A stretch of DNA of 64,000 nucleotides from Ceratopteris richardii (Eukaryota; Streptophyta; Polypodiopsida; Polypodiales; Pteridaceae). The DNA is taken from positions 183,770,618 through 183,834,617 of the forward strand of contig CM035413.1 in the NCBI GenBank assembly GCA_020310875.1, written 5' to 3'. The position numbers and the translations under genes are program-made. Below the pieces are notes generated by a model, which did no database searches, was not told the origin of the DNA, and saw only the letters and a program-made list of their open reading frames with translations. Below, piece by piece: positions 30,713 through 41,110 of the stretch (position 1 is its first letter; each line of letters begins with the position of its first letter).

Positions 30713-32096
30713 TGTTGATATATTTAGGTAGTGATATGTGTGAACACACTAGGACCGTTGGGGCACTTTTTTCCCTCTTTAGGAGGTTTTTTTCCCCCGG
30801 CTTGTATATATGCCTATTGCCCTAATGGGCTACTTATCTTTGTACATTCTCTAGTAATACATTCAGTATTGTGTGTTATGCTCCAAGCTTCTTCTTCTTC
30901 CTTGTGTTGTTCGTGTTCTTTCGCAGACGTCTAACTCCAACAATTGGTATCAGAGTAGGTCGTTGCTTCATCTAGGGCGTCATCGACACTCCTCCGTTTG
31001 CAGTCTCAGAGTCGCACGAAATTTGGTGAGCATGCTCAGGGTGTTTCAGAGATCAAAACAGCTTCATTTTGTGGTGCCAAAATCGTGATCTGAGCTCGTT
31101 TCGGCCTCCAAATGCATTATCGCAGCACTTGTGTAGGCTATTTCGTATTTTTGTGCCAAAGGTATATACCAGTTTTTGTTCGCCAATATAATCATTTCGA
31201 AGTCTGCTACAGGTTTAGCAGAATTCGTCTGGGCAGTACTGTTCAACTTTTTGAGATACAGTCAATTTTTTGCATCAAGGTATTTTAGTCACCGGCCATG
31301 GCTGAAAGCAGTGATGTATTCCATATGTTGGTTGTTGAGGATAAGTTGGATGGTACCAACTACCCACTATGGGCTTATATGATGCGACATGTATTGGTTG
31401 CAAAAGGATTGTGGAACATTGTGCAGGGTGTTGAAAGACGTCCTATTACACCTGTAACAACAGGTACTACAAATACAGGTGCTGGAGCTGATGAAGATGG
31501 TGTCGAAGATGATATTGTGCAGATTCCTGTTCGTGCTTCTGTTTCTGCTGCACCTACTGCAAAGCAGATTCGTCCGGATGGCAGAGATGCCCAGGCACAT
31601 GCATTGATAGCTTTGTCTATCAAACGTGCCATTATTCCTCATATTCACTCTTGCAGAATAGCTAAGGATGCTTGGGATACACTTACCACATTGTACCAGG
31701 CTAGGAATGAGGCTCGTGTTGCTTACCTCCAAAAATAGTTGGAGAATGAGCACATGAATGAAGGTGATTCTATGGACAGTTTCCTAACAAAGATCAAAGA
31801 CTTGAAGGAACAATTGATTTTTGCTGATGAGGTTATACCAGGTAGCTCACTTGTGCAGACCGTTTTGAATGGTCTTCCTAATTCATATCAGAGTTTTGCT
31901 TCTACTCTTCGGTTGATGATGAAAGGCAATCCAAATGCCTTGTCATTTGAGGAGTTTCTATTTAGTAGTCAAGATGACTACATTGTGCATGTTGCTTGGA
32001 TGCATTGCAATGGAGAACTTAGAGCTGGTCCAAATGGATGTGAAAATTGCTTTCTTGCATAGAGATCTTACATATGAGATTTATATGGAACAACTA
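30713..32096 (+). mobile_element. copia-A5: 5' LTR, primer-binding site and truncated gag
   Basis: LTR-A lies at 30713-30942 (TGTTGATATATTTAGG to ACTCCAACA), the primer-binding site at 30945-30956 (TGGTATCAGAGT, one mismatch), then leader and gag. The element breaks off in gag near 31960, where RT sequence of another copia follows; no 3' LTR is assigned. Confidence 0.85.
31298..31960 (+). pseudogene. copia-A5 gag
   Basis: It starts at ATG 31298 in the context ccATGG (MAESSDVFHMLVVEDKLDGTNY PLW), with the typical copia gag motif W-x-N/E-I-V-Q-G (LWNIVQG), AKDAWDTLTTLYQ and, after an amber TAG at 31736-31738 (CAG in copia-A6), MNEGDSMDSFLTKIKDLKEQ and LNGLPNSYQSFASTLRLMMKGNPNALSFEE. Truncated before the zinc knuckle. 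Confidence 0.88.
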
Positions 32097-32156
32097 TTGG
32101 AGTTTGATGTGTCTGGAAGCACATGAATAACATAAGGAAGAAGAAGATGTAAAGAG
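31961..32156 (+). other. Chimeric debris: foreign copia RT piece, inverted LTR-A scrap, start of LTR-C
   Basis: About 31966-32094 reads QMDVKIAFLHRDLTYEIYMEQ, an RT block from another copia family fused to the gag end. At 32095-32148, TTGGAGTTTGATGTGTCTGG..AAGGAAGAAGAAGA resembles the inverted start of LTR-A. 32149-32156 (TGTAAAGAG) matches the first bases of LTR-C, which resumes at 40176 after copia-A6. Confidence 0.6.
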
Positions 32157-32361
32157 TGTTGATATATTTAGGTAGTGATGTGTATGAACATACTAGGACC
32201 GCCGGGGCACTTTTTTCCCTCTTTAGGAGGTTTTTTTCCCTCGGCTTGTATATACGCCTATTGCCCTAATGAGCTACTTATCTTTGTACATTCTCTAGTA
32301 ATACATTCAGTATTGTGTGTTTGTGCTCCAAGCTTCTTCTTCTTCCTTGTGCTGTTCGCGT
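32157..32361 (+). repeat. LTR-A, first part of the copia-A6 5' LTR
   Basis: TGTTGATATATTTAGG to CTGTTCGCGT. Continues at 35279 after the 2.9-kb insertion. Confidence 0.93.
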
Positions 32362-35274
32362 TGTCGCACTTTTCTCAAAAAGAAGGGTATAATAACAAGA
32401 TGATAACAATCATAAATTCTGCATTACTTTAAGTTCTACATGAAGCTACTTGAACATTCGAAATCCTTAATCTATGGCCTTTCCAAGGATATTCCCGATA
32501 TATATATCATGAAGCTTTAGAATTTGACGATTCTCATTGTGGTTGAGCTAAAAGATAATGTTTTTTTTTTTAATAAGTATGTTGCTTTATGTATAGACTC
32601 ATGAACACACGTGACCATATGGATCACAAAACACGACACACTTTGTGTATGCATTGACGTCTTTCTTTCTCTCTCTTTTCCTCAATGTAGAGTTCATTAG
32701 ATATTCAAGGTTCTCGTACACATGGTTGGCCCAACTTTATGATAATGTTCTCACACACATGGTTGGCCCAACTTTATGATAGACGATTTCACTCGTACTG
32801 TACTGTTCTCTAAATACAACCTTTCACTTAATGAATATAACACAACAAGGTGCTATCCTGTTTGCATCACTCAGAGTTTAAGGTTTTATTTAATAAAGCT
32901 AAGGTTCAAAATTCTTTGACATCCTTATGCGTGAAAAGTAGTGACAACGTTTTCATTACTTTTCTCTTTACCAAATTGCAAAGAAAAGATTGATCTTGTT
33001 TCATAACAGTGTTGTATTTAAATTTGAACATCTGCTGCATGCATATGATTTTAAATGCTAACAAACTGAGTAAATATTCAAAGTGTTTAACATGTATATA
33101 TATCATGCGAATAGGCCACAATTGTGCCAAGATGCAGAGGCTTTTCTGATTAATAAATGACACAAAAAAAAAGCTTACGAACTTCCTCAGCTTTACGGTT
33201 TCTCATTTCTCTTTGAAATTAAAACGAAACTTATCAAATAGTATAATATAACAGTTCATCCAAACACGCAATAGATGTTGGCATGCACCATATCTGTTTA
33301 GAATATCATTCGAAAAAAATCTTGACAACAACAGTGTGCGGTTGTTGATCTCAGTATCTCCTATAAATTGCAGCAAAACAGTTTCAATCCGTACTTCCTA
33401 TCGTTCAGCCGACAGTGTTAATGACAAAAGTATGTTAAAATCATCATATGTTCCATGAGTTGTTGAAGAAAAATTAAACTATTTTCATACAGAATATCTA
33501 CATGACACTATATTCCGAGTTTCAATCTCATAACAAGCGCATCGTTTATGTTCACTATTAGAATCCAGAATAAAGATCAGTTGCAAAGTTTCAGTAAACG
33601 TACTATACAATAAGTTATTAAAACCGAGAATGCACATGATACAACATGCAAAGTAATTTGATAAAACCCATGCATGGATCACTTAATTCAAAGCATAACT
33701 CATCTGCATGATTTTTCAGCAGCCTGTGCGTCGAGATACTTTGATGGCATCGCTATTTAGATTAGAAGAATGTTGCCACTACGATTGTCAGGAGTTCATC
33801 TTCCTCCACCATTCGAGCTTCAAAAGCATCCGGAATTGATGCAGTTTCAAATTGCATAACTGATGAAAAGTTCGTGTGAAACAGCATCTGCATAGAAGAC
33901 TTTGCCCATCAATCCATTCATTTCTTCAGAATATATATATCGAAAGTGGTCTTTATCCTTCAATTGTCCTCTTTTGTCAGATTTTAGTGTTGTTTGCAGC
34001 GCCATCTTCCCTCCTTGACTTCTTCAGTCACCTTGTATAAGCAGCGTGCATACATCTTTTCTATGGATCAGAGCTCTTCCGGTGTAGTAGGATCTTCTTG
34101 ATGGATCAAAACTTTCCCCCTTCCGCCAGAAGTACCCCCTGGCCTCTATGCCTTCTTGTCCCTTTTCACTAGCTCTCTCCTCCAAATTAATATCAGCGCA
34201 AGTCCTCTCCATCCCTTTGCATCAGTCCTCTCCAGATGATTCTGATGTATCTCCTGTACCTTCATTGCTGTCTCTGTTTTCTCTTTCTACAATCAATGGT
34301 TCTTAACGACTTCTTGTTACGAAGCTCATAAGCACTCCGCCAATCTACCAGACTGTCCCTCATCTCAGAGTCAGAAGCATTGGCTGCTTGGTTCCAACAG
34401 ATTGAACATCCTTATGGACATGAGGAATATTGAGCAGTCCTCATAATCTTGTAGTTTTTTCTCCTGCGTATCTCTGCCAGAATCCCAGCTTTACTCGTTC
34501 ACCACCATAATCTCTCCCCCTTTCTTCAGGAATCCATGCATTCCTGAGCATCGAACAAATCTGTCCTCCTTGTCTTTATGCGATCTTGCTCCCTTTCCAT
34601 GCATTATGAATATCGACACAATCTAGGTCTACTTCGTGAGGATGAAATTGTACTTTTTGCGAAGGTCGCAAGTTATGTCTGCTGGACACATCTGTTATGA
34701 TGTTTCTCTCGGTATCTGCTATATGGCTATTTTCCCTGTATGATCATCTGCCATGCTCATGCGTGAGAGTCTGCTGTTCGATTGTAGTACGCGCTCTCTG
34801 CTATCAATACGACAAATCTCCCTTCTCTCTCTGGATGAACAGTGACCTCTTCCTCTTCCCGAGCACTTGCGTAGCGAGCTCCCTTCAACTTCTCCCCTTT
34901 GCCTATACCCAATCCCGCACACAGACCTCAACTGAGACTACTACTCCCCGAAAAAAAGACCCGCTCGCTGCCTCCTTTCTCTTCCTCCGATTAGCAACAT
35001 CCTCTCCTTTGCTCCATGTGTCCCGTAAATTATTGGCCGCTATGAACTATGCTAAACCTGCTATATCAACAAAAACAAGACGACCCGTAGTGGGGTATAA
35101 TTCCCTAATAATCATTGTGATCCTTGACATCTAGGTTTCTGGCCACATATGTATGATGCCACGAATGTATCCTCCCAAATCGTAAGAAGCAAGCAGTTCT
35201 AGAACTTCAGCCCGAATGTGTGACCTCTTCAAAACATCTTATGCCGAAAGCAATGGCTTCAAATCGTGACCACA
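32362..35274. mobile_element. 2.9-kb TG...CA insertion inside the copia-A6 5' LTR
   Basis: The insertion starts TGTCGCACTTTTC and ends TCGTGACCACA, flanked by GCGT at 32358-32361 and 35275-35278; the uninterrupted 3' LTR has a single GCGT there. The ends are TG...CA, as in LTRs, and also loosely inverted-repeat-like (TGTCGCAC / TGTGGTCAC). No RT, integrase, transposase or pair of internal LTRs was seen. Possible TATA-like CTATAAATT near 33361. A 26-base segment CACATGGTTGGCCCAACTTT... is repeated at about 32719 and 32757. The best reading is a solo LTR of a large-LTR family, or a LARD-type element; orientation unknown. Confidence 0.75.
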
Positions 35275-35278
35275 GCGT

Positions 35279-35304
35279 GCTTTCGCAGACATCTATCTCC
35301 AACA
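35279..35304 (+). repeat. LTR-A, last part of the copia-A6 5' LTR
   Basis: The sequence GCTTTCGCAGACATCTATCTCCAACA matches the end of the 3' LTR (one difference) and is followed directly by the primer-binding site. Confidence 0.93.
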
Positions 35305-35306
35305 AT

Positions 35307-35318
35307 TGGTATCAGAGC
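35307..35318 (+). other. Primer-binding site of copia-A6
   Basis: TGGTATCAGAGC, fully complementary to the 3' end of plant initiator tRNA-Met, lies two bases after the 5' LTR. Confidence 0.92.
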
Positions 35319-35604
35319 AGGTCGTCGCTTCATCTAGGGTGCCGTCGACACTCCTCCGTTTGCAGTCTCAGAATCGCACGAATTTTGGTGAGCATACTCA
35401 GCACGTTTCGGCCTTCGAACGCACTATCACAGCGCTTATGTAGGCTATTTCGTCTTTTGATGCCAAAGGTATATACCAGTTTCTGTTCGCCAGTATAAGC
35501 GTCTCGAAGTCTGCTACAGGTTTAGCAGAACTCGTCTAGGCAGTTCTGTTCAACTTTTTGAGATACAATCAATTTTTTGCATCAAGGTATTTTAGTCACC
35601 GGCC

Positions 35605-36580
35605 ATGGTTGAAAGCAGTGATGTATTCCGTATGTTGGCTGTTGAGGATAAGTTGGATGGTACCAACTACCCATTATGGGATTATATGATGTGACATGTA
35701 TTGGTTGCAAAAGGATTGTGGAACATTGTGCAGGGTGTTGAAAGACGTCTTGTTACACCTGTAACAACAAGTACTACGAATACAGGTGTTGGAGCTGATG
35801 AAGATGGTGTCGAAGATGATATTGTGCAGATTCCTGTTTGTGCTGTTGTTTCTGTTGCACCTACTGCAGAGCAGATTCGTTGGGATGGCAGAGATGCGGA
35901 GGCATATGCATTGATAGCTTTGTCTGTCAAACGTGCCATTATTCCTCATATTCGCTCTTGCAGAACAACTAGGGATGCTTGGGATACACTTACCACATTA
36001 TACCAAGCTAGGAATGAGGCCCTTGTTGCTTGCCTCCAAAAACAGTTGGAGAGTGAGCACATGAATGAAGGTGATTCTATGGACAGTTTCCTAACGAAGA
36101 TCAAAGATTTGAAGGAACAGTTGATTTCTGCTGATGAGGTTATACCAGATAGCTCACTTGTGCAGACCGTTCTGAATGGTCTTCTTGATTCATACCAGAG
36201 TTTTGCTTCTACTCTTCGGTTGATAATGAAAGGCAATCCGAATGCCTTATCATTTGAGGAGTTAGTCTCTGTTTTGTTGCAGGAAGATTAGTCTAGGCAG
36301 AACAGGTCCATTATGCGTGTTGCAGATCAAGCTTTCCTGGCTAGTCAGAAGGGCAAAGGAAAATGGAGCTCTTCTACTAGTAAGCAGAAATCTGCAAATG
36401 CTACACATTCGAAGAACTAGGATAAAGATGAGAAGAAATCAGAAAAGCAGAAATTATTTTGCAAGTACTGTAAAGGGAATGATCATATCATAAAGAACTA
36501 TCCAAAACTAGTTGCAAAAGAGGCAAAGAAAAAGGAGGCTGGAATGGTTGTTGCAGAAGCCTCTACACCAAAAACATAGT
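35605..36580 (+). pseudogene. copia-A6 gag
   Basis: It starts at ATG 35605 (ccATGG context; MVESSDVFRMLAVEDKLDGTNY). A TGA at 35692-35694 and TAG codons at 36289-36291 and 36418-36420 interrupt an otherwise continuous frame. Features: LWNIVQGVERR, TRDAWDTLTTLYQ, the helical SFLTKIKDLKEQ and SYQSFASTLRL regions, a Lys-rich stretch, and a zinc knuckle CKYCKGNDHIIKNY at 36460-36501 whose last Cys has become Tyr. It forms the particle coat in intact relatives. The pattern of single-base stops fits methylation-driven C-to-T decay; that is inference. Confidence 0.9.
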
Positions 36581-37150
36581 CTGCTAATCTTGTGCAGGAA
36601 GAAGAATGGGCGTTTACTACTGTTTGCAGTTTTGACCCATCTTCTCATGAGCAGTGCATGTCTGCAGTGGACTTAGATGTTTGGTACTTGACAGTGGGGT
36701 GACCAAACATATTACCTCGCAGCGTAGTTTCTTCTCTTCACTCGAGCCTGCCCCTACAGGGAATACTATCACATGCGCCAACAACTCCTCTTATCCTGTT
36801 ATGGGAGTTGGTAAGATCATTCTGACTACTGCTGATGGTAGTTCTTTCACCTTGTTAGATGCTTTATTTGTGCCAGGGATCAAGAAGAATCTGTTATCAG
36901 TTTTTGCTTAGCCAAGGTTGGCTTGGTTATGAAATTTGTTGATGACAGATGTACAATTCATGATATGTCAAATGGTGATGTTATTATTGCTTCTGGCATT
37001 TTATGTCGTGGGCTGTATAAGCTCATAGACTATGAAAGATCTATGAATGTTTCGGCATGTGCAGTTCATGATTCTCAGGCTATGTCAGATGCAAAGCTTT
37101 GGCATGCATGCTTTGGTCATCTGAATTTTGCTAGTTTGCTACGCCTGTAG
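36581..37150 (+). pseudogene. copia-A6 protease and pre-integrase zinc module
   Basis: The aspartic protease active site reads DSGV at 36690-36701 (usual DSGA) in the frame 36654-36911, followed by TKHITSQRSFFSSLEPAP, MGVGKIILTTADGSSF and VPGIKKNLLSVFA; a frameshift before 36654 and a stop at 36909 break it. The frame 36923-37150 has the pre-integrase LWHACFGHLNFASLLRL with the two zinc His. The protease would cut the polyprotein. Confidence 0.88.
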
Positions 37151-37159
37151 AAATCTGAT

Positions 37160-38131
37160 ATGGTGTCTTCTTTGCCCAAGCTTGAGGCACCTGGAAAACA
37201 TGTATGTGAAGGGTGTATCTTGGGCAAAATGCAGCGTTCCTCCTTTCCAAAAGATGGTTCAGTTCGGGCTGCGCAGAAATTGCAGCTTGTACATAGTGAT
37301 GTCTTTGGTCCTATGCAGACACCCTCTTTTGGGAATTACCTTTACTTCGTGACTTTCATTGATGATTTTTCCAGGCATGCACGAGTATATCCACTCAAAT
37401 CAAAGTCCAAAGTGTTCATGTGCTTTAAACAATTTTTGGTTTTGGCTGAAAATCTGTCAGCATGTAAAATGGGCACCCTCCGTTCTGATCGAGGGGGGGA
37501 ATATATGTCTTCTGATTTTAATGCATTTCTGGCTGAATATGGGATAAAACACCAGTGTACAGTGCCGTATACACCTCAACAGAATGGAGTTGGTGAACAA
37601 AAGAACAGGTCACTCATGGAGATGGCGAGGTGCATGGTCAAGAGTCAGGCTTTACCACATAGTTTCTGGCTTGAGGCTGTCATGTGTGCAGCATATGTAT
37701 TGAACAGGTGTCCCACTAAAGCGCTGCAGTCTATCACTCCATATGAGGCTTGGAATGACCGCAAGCCATCTGTTGCTCATCTGCATGTTTTTGGTTGTTT
37801 GGCATATGCATTAGTGTCTGAACAACATCGCAGAAAACTGGATGACAAGGCAGTAAAATGTATTTTTGTTGGGTACAGTTCCGAAAGTAAAGGCTATTAT
37901 CTGTATCATCCACAGACTAAATGCATTCTGGTTAGTCGTGATGTTGTCTTTGTGGAAGATGCTATTCAGCCATTGCTTTCATGTACTAAGGAGACATCAG
38001 TTAGCTCCAAAGACATGTATGATACGTTGATGCCTCTTTTTACAGGTGGACAGTCTAGTGCTGGTTCGAATGAGGCAAATTCTCAGCCTTTGGAGGTTTC
38101 ATATGATGATGTAGATCATTCCATTTTCTGA
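37160..38131 (+). pseudogene. copia-A6 integrase
   Basis: Open for 323 residues. Zinc Cys pair CEGCILGK; catalytic core HSDVFGP (Asp codon 37298-37300), SDRGGEY (Asp codon 37487-37489) and PQQNGVGEQKN (Glu codon 37595-37597), with 35 residues between the second Asp and the Glu, the standard DD35E spacing. The C-terminal GKGY-type region reads FGCLAYALVSEQHRRKLDDKA and FVGYSSESKGYYLYHP, VSRDVVFVEDA. The core is therefore complete in this copy. A TAG at 37148-37150 separates it from the zinc His pair. Confidence 0.92.
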
Positions 38132-39180
38132 TGCAGATTTACATGATGTACTTGTTGATGAGAGAGCTGATATTGAGCAGGCAAAAACTATGCCAAAATG
38201 GCAGGTGCAGACTTTGCGTGACAACAAATTAGATGCACCTTTGTCATATCGTACTCGTTCAGGCTCTCATAGTGCCTCGTTTGCATCAGATTGCTATGCT
38301 ATGGCTGTGTCTAGTCTCTGTGATGAGAATGAGCCTGTTTCTTTTGATGAAGCACAGAATTCAGAAAATTGGATGGCTGCTATGCAATCTGAATATGATG
38401 CTATAATGAAGAATGGTACTTGTTCTTTATGTGACTTGCCTCCTGGCAAGAAGGCCATTGGCACTAAATGGGTATATAAGCTGAAGCGTAAACCTGATGG
38501 TATAGTGGACAGGTATAAGGCTAGGCTTGTTGCAAAGGGTTATTCGCAGGAAAGAGGCATTGATTTTGATGAGACCTTTGCACCTACATGCCGTATGACT
38601 ACTGTTCGGAGCATTTATGCACTTGCAGCCCATCATGGTTGGAATGTACATCAGTTGGACATTAAAACAACATTTCTGAATGGTGACCTGCATGAAGAAG
38701 TGTATGTTTTTCATCCTCGTGGCTTTGTGCAGAAAGGGCATGAAAACCAGGTGTGCAGGTTAAAGAAGGCATTATATGGTTTAAAGCAAGCCCCACGTGC
38801 TTGGTATGAGAAAATACATGCCTATTTGGTTGCACATGGTTTTGAGAACAGTCCAACTGAAAGCACCTTATATGTTAAGTGTGCTAATGATGTGCTTCTG
38901 ATCATTGTTGTCTATGTTGATGACATGCTGCTCACTGGTCCTATTGAGAAGCATATTGCTGATTTCAAAGCTGATTTGCATGCCTCATTTGAGATGTCTG
39001 ATTTGGGGCATTTGCATCACTATTTGGGCATTCAATTTATGCAAGTTGATGGTGGAATGGCTTTGTGTCAAACGAAATATATTGACACATTATTGCAACA
39101 TTTTGGCCTTGAAGACTATAAGCCTATTGCCACTCCTATGGAGATAGGTTTACGATTGAGTCTTCATGATGGTGGAGAAT
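38132..39180 (+). pseudogene. copia-A6 reverse transcriptase
   Basis: The frame 38190-39188 is open for 332 residues: NSENWMAAMQSEYDAI, GTKWVYKLKRKPDG, RYKARLVAKGYSQERGIDFDETFAPTCRM, HQLDIKTTFLNGDLHEEVYV, LKKALYGLKQAPRAWYEKI, catalytic YVDDMLLTG (38913-38924), SFEMSDLGHLHHYLGIQF and CKPIATP-equivalent YKPIATPMEI. It is displaced by one frame from both integrase (near 38131) and RNase H (near 39180). All polymerase motifs are present. Confidence 0.92.
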
Positions 39181-39870
39181 GCATTTGATGTTGTTGTCTA
39201 TCAGCAGGCTGTTGGATGCTTGATTTACTTATGCATTACTTGGCCAGATATTCAATTTGCTGTCTCACAGATGAGTAGGTTTATGCATTGCCCAGGAGTC
39301 ACGCATTGGAAGGCGGTTAAGCGCATCTTTCACTACTTGAGTGGTACTCGGCTACTTGGGTTGTTTTATCCCAAGGGGGGATCACTACTGCCAGATTTGC
39401 ATGCTTTTTCTGACTTAGATTGGGCTGGTTGCTATGACACTCGTGTGTCCACCAGTGGTTTTTGCTTCATGCTTGGTAGCTCATGTATATCTTGGTTGAG
39501 CAAGAAGCAGCCTACTGTGGCCACTTCCAGTTGTGAGGCTGAGTATAGGGCAGCTTTCACAGCGACTGTTGAGTGTGTGTGGCTCAGACGCCTTATGGCT
39601 GATTTGGGTGTTGGCGAGTCTTCTGCCACCACCATCTTCACTGACAGTCAGAGCGCATTGGCAGTTGCGAGGAACCCTGTGTTCCATGCTCGCACTAAGC
39701 ACATTGAGGTGCATTATCACTATGTCAGGGAGAGGTTCTTTGCTGGGGAGATCAGCTTGGCATATGTGCCCACGCAGGAGAACATTGCAGACCTTTTCAC
39801 GAAGGCTCTGCCTAGGGAGAAGTTTGAAGCTTTTCGCAAAGCTTTGGGCTTACTTCCTTTTGTGGAGTGA
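39166..39870 (+). CDS. copia-A6 RT tail and RNase H, intact frame
   Basis: Open for 234 residues to the natural stop at 39868-39870. It begins in the RT connection (AFDVVVYQQAVGCLIYLCI, YLSGTRLLGLFYP), then the RNase H core: FSDLDWAGCYDTRVSTSGF (first Asp), SSCISWLSKKQPTVATSSCEAEYRAAF (catalytic Glu), TIFTDSQSALAVARNPVFHARTKHIEVHYHYVRE (third Asp and His region), and the terminal NIADLFTKALPREKFEAFRKALGLL. Degrades RNA in RNA-DNA hybrids. The ORF is probably only the C-terminal part of the former polyprotein, not an independent gene. Confidence 0.9.
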   Translation: MMVENAFDVVVYQQAVGCLIYLCITWPDIQFAVSQMSRFMHCPGVTHWKAVKRIFHYLSGTRLLGLFYPKGGSLLPDLHAFSDLDWAGCYDTRVSTSGFCFMLGSSCISWLSKKQPTVATSSCEAEYRAAFTATVECVWLRRLMADLGVGESSATTIFTDSQSALAVARNPVFHARTKHIEVHYHYVRERFFAGEISLAYVPTQENIADLFTKALPREKFEAFRKALGLLPFVE

Positions 39871-39932
39871 TTTCCACATAGCTTGGCACTTCCTTATACA
39901 TGAGTGCTAGCTCCTTGTTCACCGCATCACTC

Positions 39933-39944
39933 CCAGGGGGGATT
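39933..39944 (+). other. Polypurine tract of copia-A6
   Basis: CCAGGGGGGATT lies directly before the 3' LTR; its complement (AATCCCCCCTGGGA) occurs at the equivalent place in copia-A7 at 51798 and copia-A3 at 17930. Confidence 0.85.
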
Positions 39945-40175
39945 TGTTGATATATTTAGGTAGTGATGTGTGTGAACACACTAGGACCGCCGGGGCACTT
40001 TTTTCCCTCTTTAGGAGGTTTTTTCCCCCCGGCTTGTATATACGCCTATTGCCCTAATGGGCTACTTATCTTTGTACATTCTCTAGTAATACATTCAGTA
40101 TTGTGTGTTTGTGCTCCAAGCTTCTTCTTCTTCCTTGTGCTGTTCGCGTGCTTCCGCAGACATCTATCTCCAACA
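39945..40175 (+). repeat. LTR-A, 3' LTR of copia-A6
   Basis: The 231 bp run from TGTTGATATATTTAGG to CATCTATCTCCAACA, uninterrupted, and are followed by the AAGAG target duplication. Confidence 0.95.
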
Positions 40176-40180
40176 AAGAG

Positions 40181-40552
40181 TACACACATAGAAGCAAAAT
40201 GAAGAGAAGATTGTACTTACAAAATGAAAGACTGTGAGACTCAAAATTGAGTAGACCATGAAATGGGAAAACTCACATGGATTAGAGTGAGCTTGCCAAG
40301 AGCACAAAATAGGCTCCTCAAGCTTCTAATCAAGTACGAATGGGGGGAGAGCCCCTCCTTGTATAGAGTTGGAGGGGGCTCTCCAAAGTACATCAAATGT
40401 GGGATAATTCCCCTTGAAGGAGAATGAATACACATGTAGAAGCAAATGGCAAGGTACCCAAATACAAAGAGATATAATATAAAATGGAAATAGAACTAGA
40501 AATGGAGTGTCTCCTAGATACAGAAGGGAGATACAGTCTCATATTATCAACA
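40181..40552 (-). repeat. LTR-C (larger part), minus strand, interrupted by copia-A6
   Basis: It matches the LTR at 48012-48426 (shared GAAGCAAAATGAARAGAAGA, GGGGGCTCTCCAAAGTACATCA, ATTCCCCTTGAAGGAGAATGAATAC, TATCCAAATACAAAGAGATATAAT). It ends ATTATCAACA followed by CCCCCTCTATAG, a polypurine-tract complement. The first 8 bases of this LTR lie at 32149-32156 on the other side of copia-A6. Confidence 0.8.
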
Positions 40553-40880
40553 CCCCCTCTATAGCTCCATTTTGTAGTGTATGGAGGTTGCTAAGGTATG
40601 GGAGAAAGGTCCACCAGAAGAGTATGAGCAACAATGTGAGCGCCAATGAAGAAAGTTTCCATGTCAAATCAATAGCCTCTAAGTGGGATTGACCATGTGT
40701 GATCGCCAGGTACTCCATAAGATGTCCACCAGATGGATCAAGCGGATGCTCCATAGGTACACTACCAACGAGGTATAGGAATGGAACAAGATTTCACTGG
40801 ACGAGATCACCTACATACAAGAGAGATAAGATGAAACTATGTGTTAGACATAGATCCAAGTCGGATAATTTATTACTGTG
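40553..40880 (-). pseudogene. 3' internal stub of a copia-C element
   Basis: Starts like the internal end of copia-C at 48427 (CCCCCTCTA.A.CTCCATTTTG, then AGGTCCACCA) but becomes unrecognisable within about 150 bases. No coding motif is left. Confidence 0.5.
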
Positions 40881-41110
40881 TGTTGGAATAAGAGAATGTG
40901 TTGCTAAGGTTCCTAGCTCAGGGGTTATCCTAAGTTTCCACCTTAGAAACTAGAGTGTGTGTGCATGATGGCCACATGTCACACTAGCACTCTAGAAGCT
41001 TTCTAATCTTGGAGCAAGAGGATAAATAGGATGGGAGGAGGGTAGCACACACACCATTTTCAAGCCTCTTTGTGAGAAGTTTATCATATTTGGTATCACG
41101 ACATTAGTTT
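40881..41110 (+). mobile_element. LTR-G with primer-binding site, short or truncated LTR element
   Basis: TGTTGGAATAAGAG to AGAAGTTTATCA (40881-41086, 206 bp, TG...CA), with a TATA-like GATAAATAGG near 41022. After four bases there is TGGTATCACGAC (41091-41102), whose first eight bases match the initiator-tRNA-Met site. No partner LTR is visible downstream, so it is the 5' end of a truncated element or a TRIM-like element. Confidence 0.6.

Larger units (their letters stand above)
32157..40175 (+). mobile_element. copia-A6: full-length copia-A element with target duplication and nested insertion
   Basis: The 5' LTR (32157-32361 plus 35279-35304) and 3' LTR (39945-40175) are both 231 bp once the nested insertion is removed. 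The target-site duplication AAGAG is at 32152-32156 and 40176-40180. The two LTRs share TGTGTGTTTGTGCTCC, absent from other LTR-A copies, which confirms the pairing. They differ at about six positions. Internal order is gag, protease, integrase, RT, RNase H. It sits inside LTR-C. Confidence 0.95.

Noticed and set aside
31736..31738. Amber codon in copia-A5 gag as programmed readthrough
   Set aside because: Copia-A6 and A7 have CAG here; a single C-to-T change explains it.
34024..35134. Frames inside the 2.9-kb insertion (62-145 residues)
   Set aside because: No family similarity seen and no consistent coding bias; left as part of the unclassified insertion.
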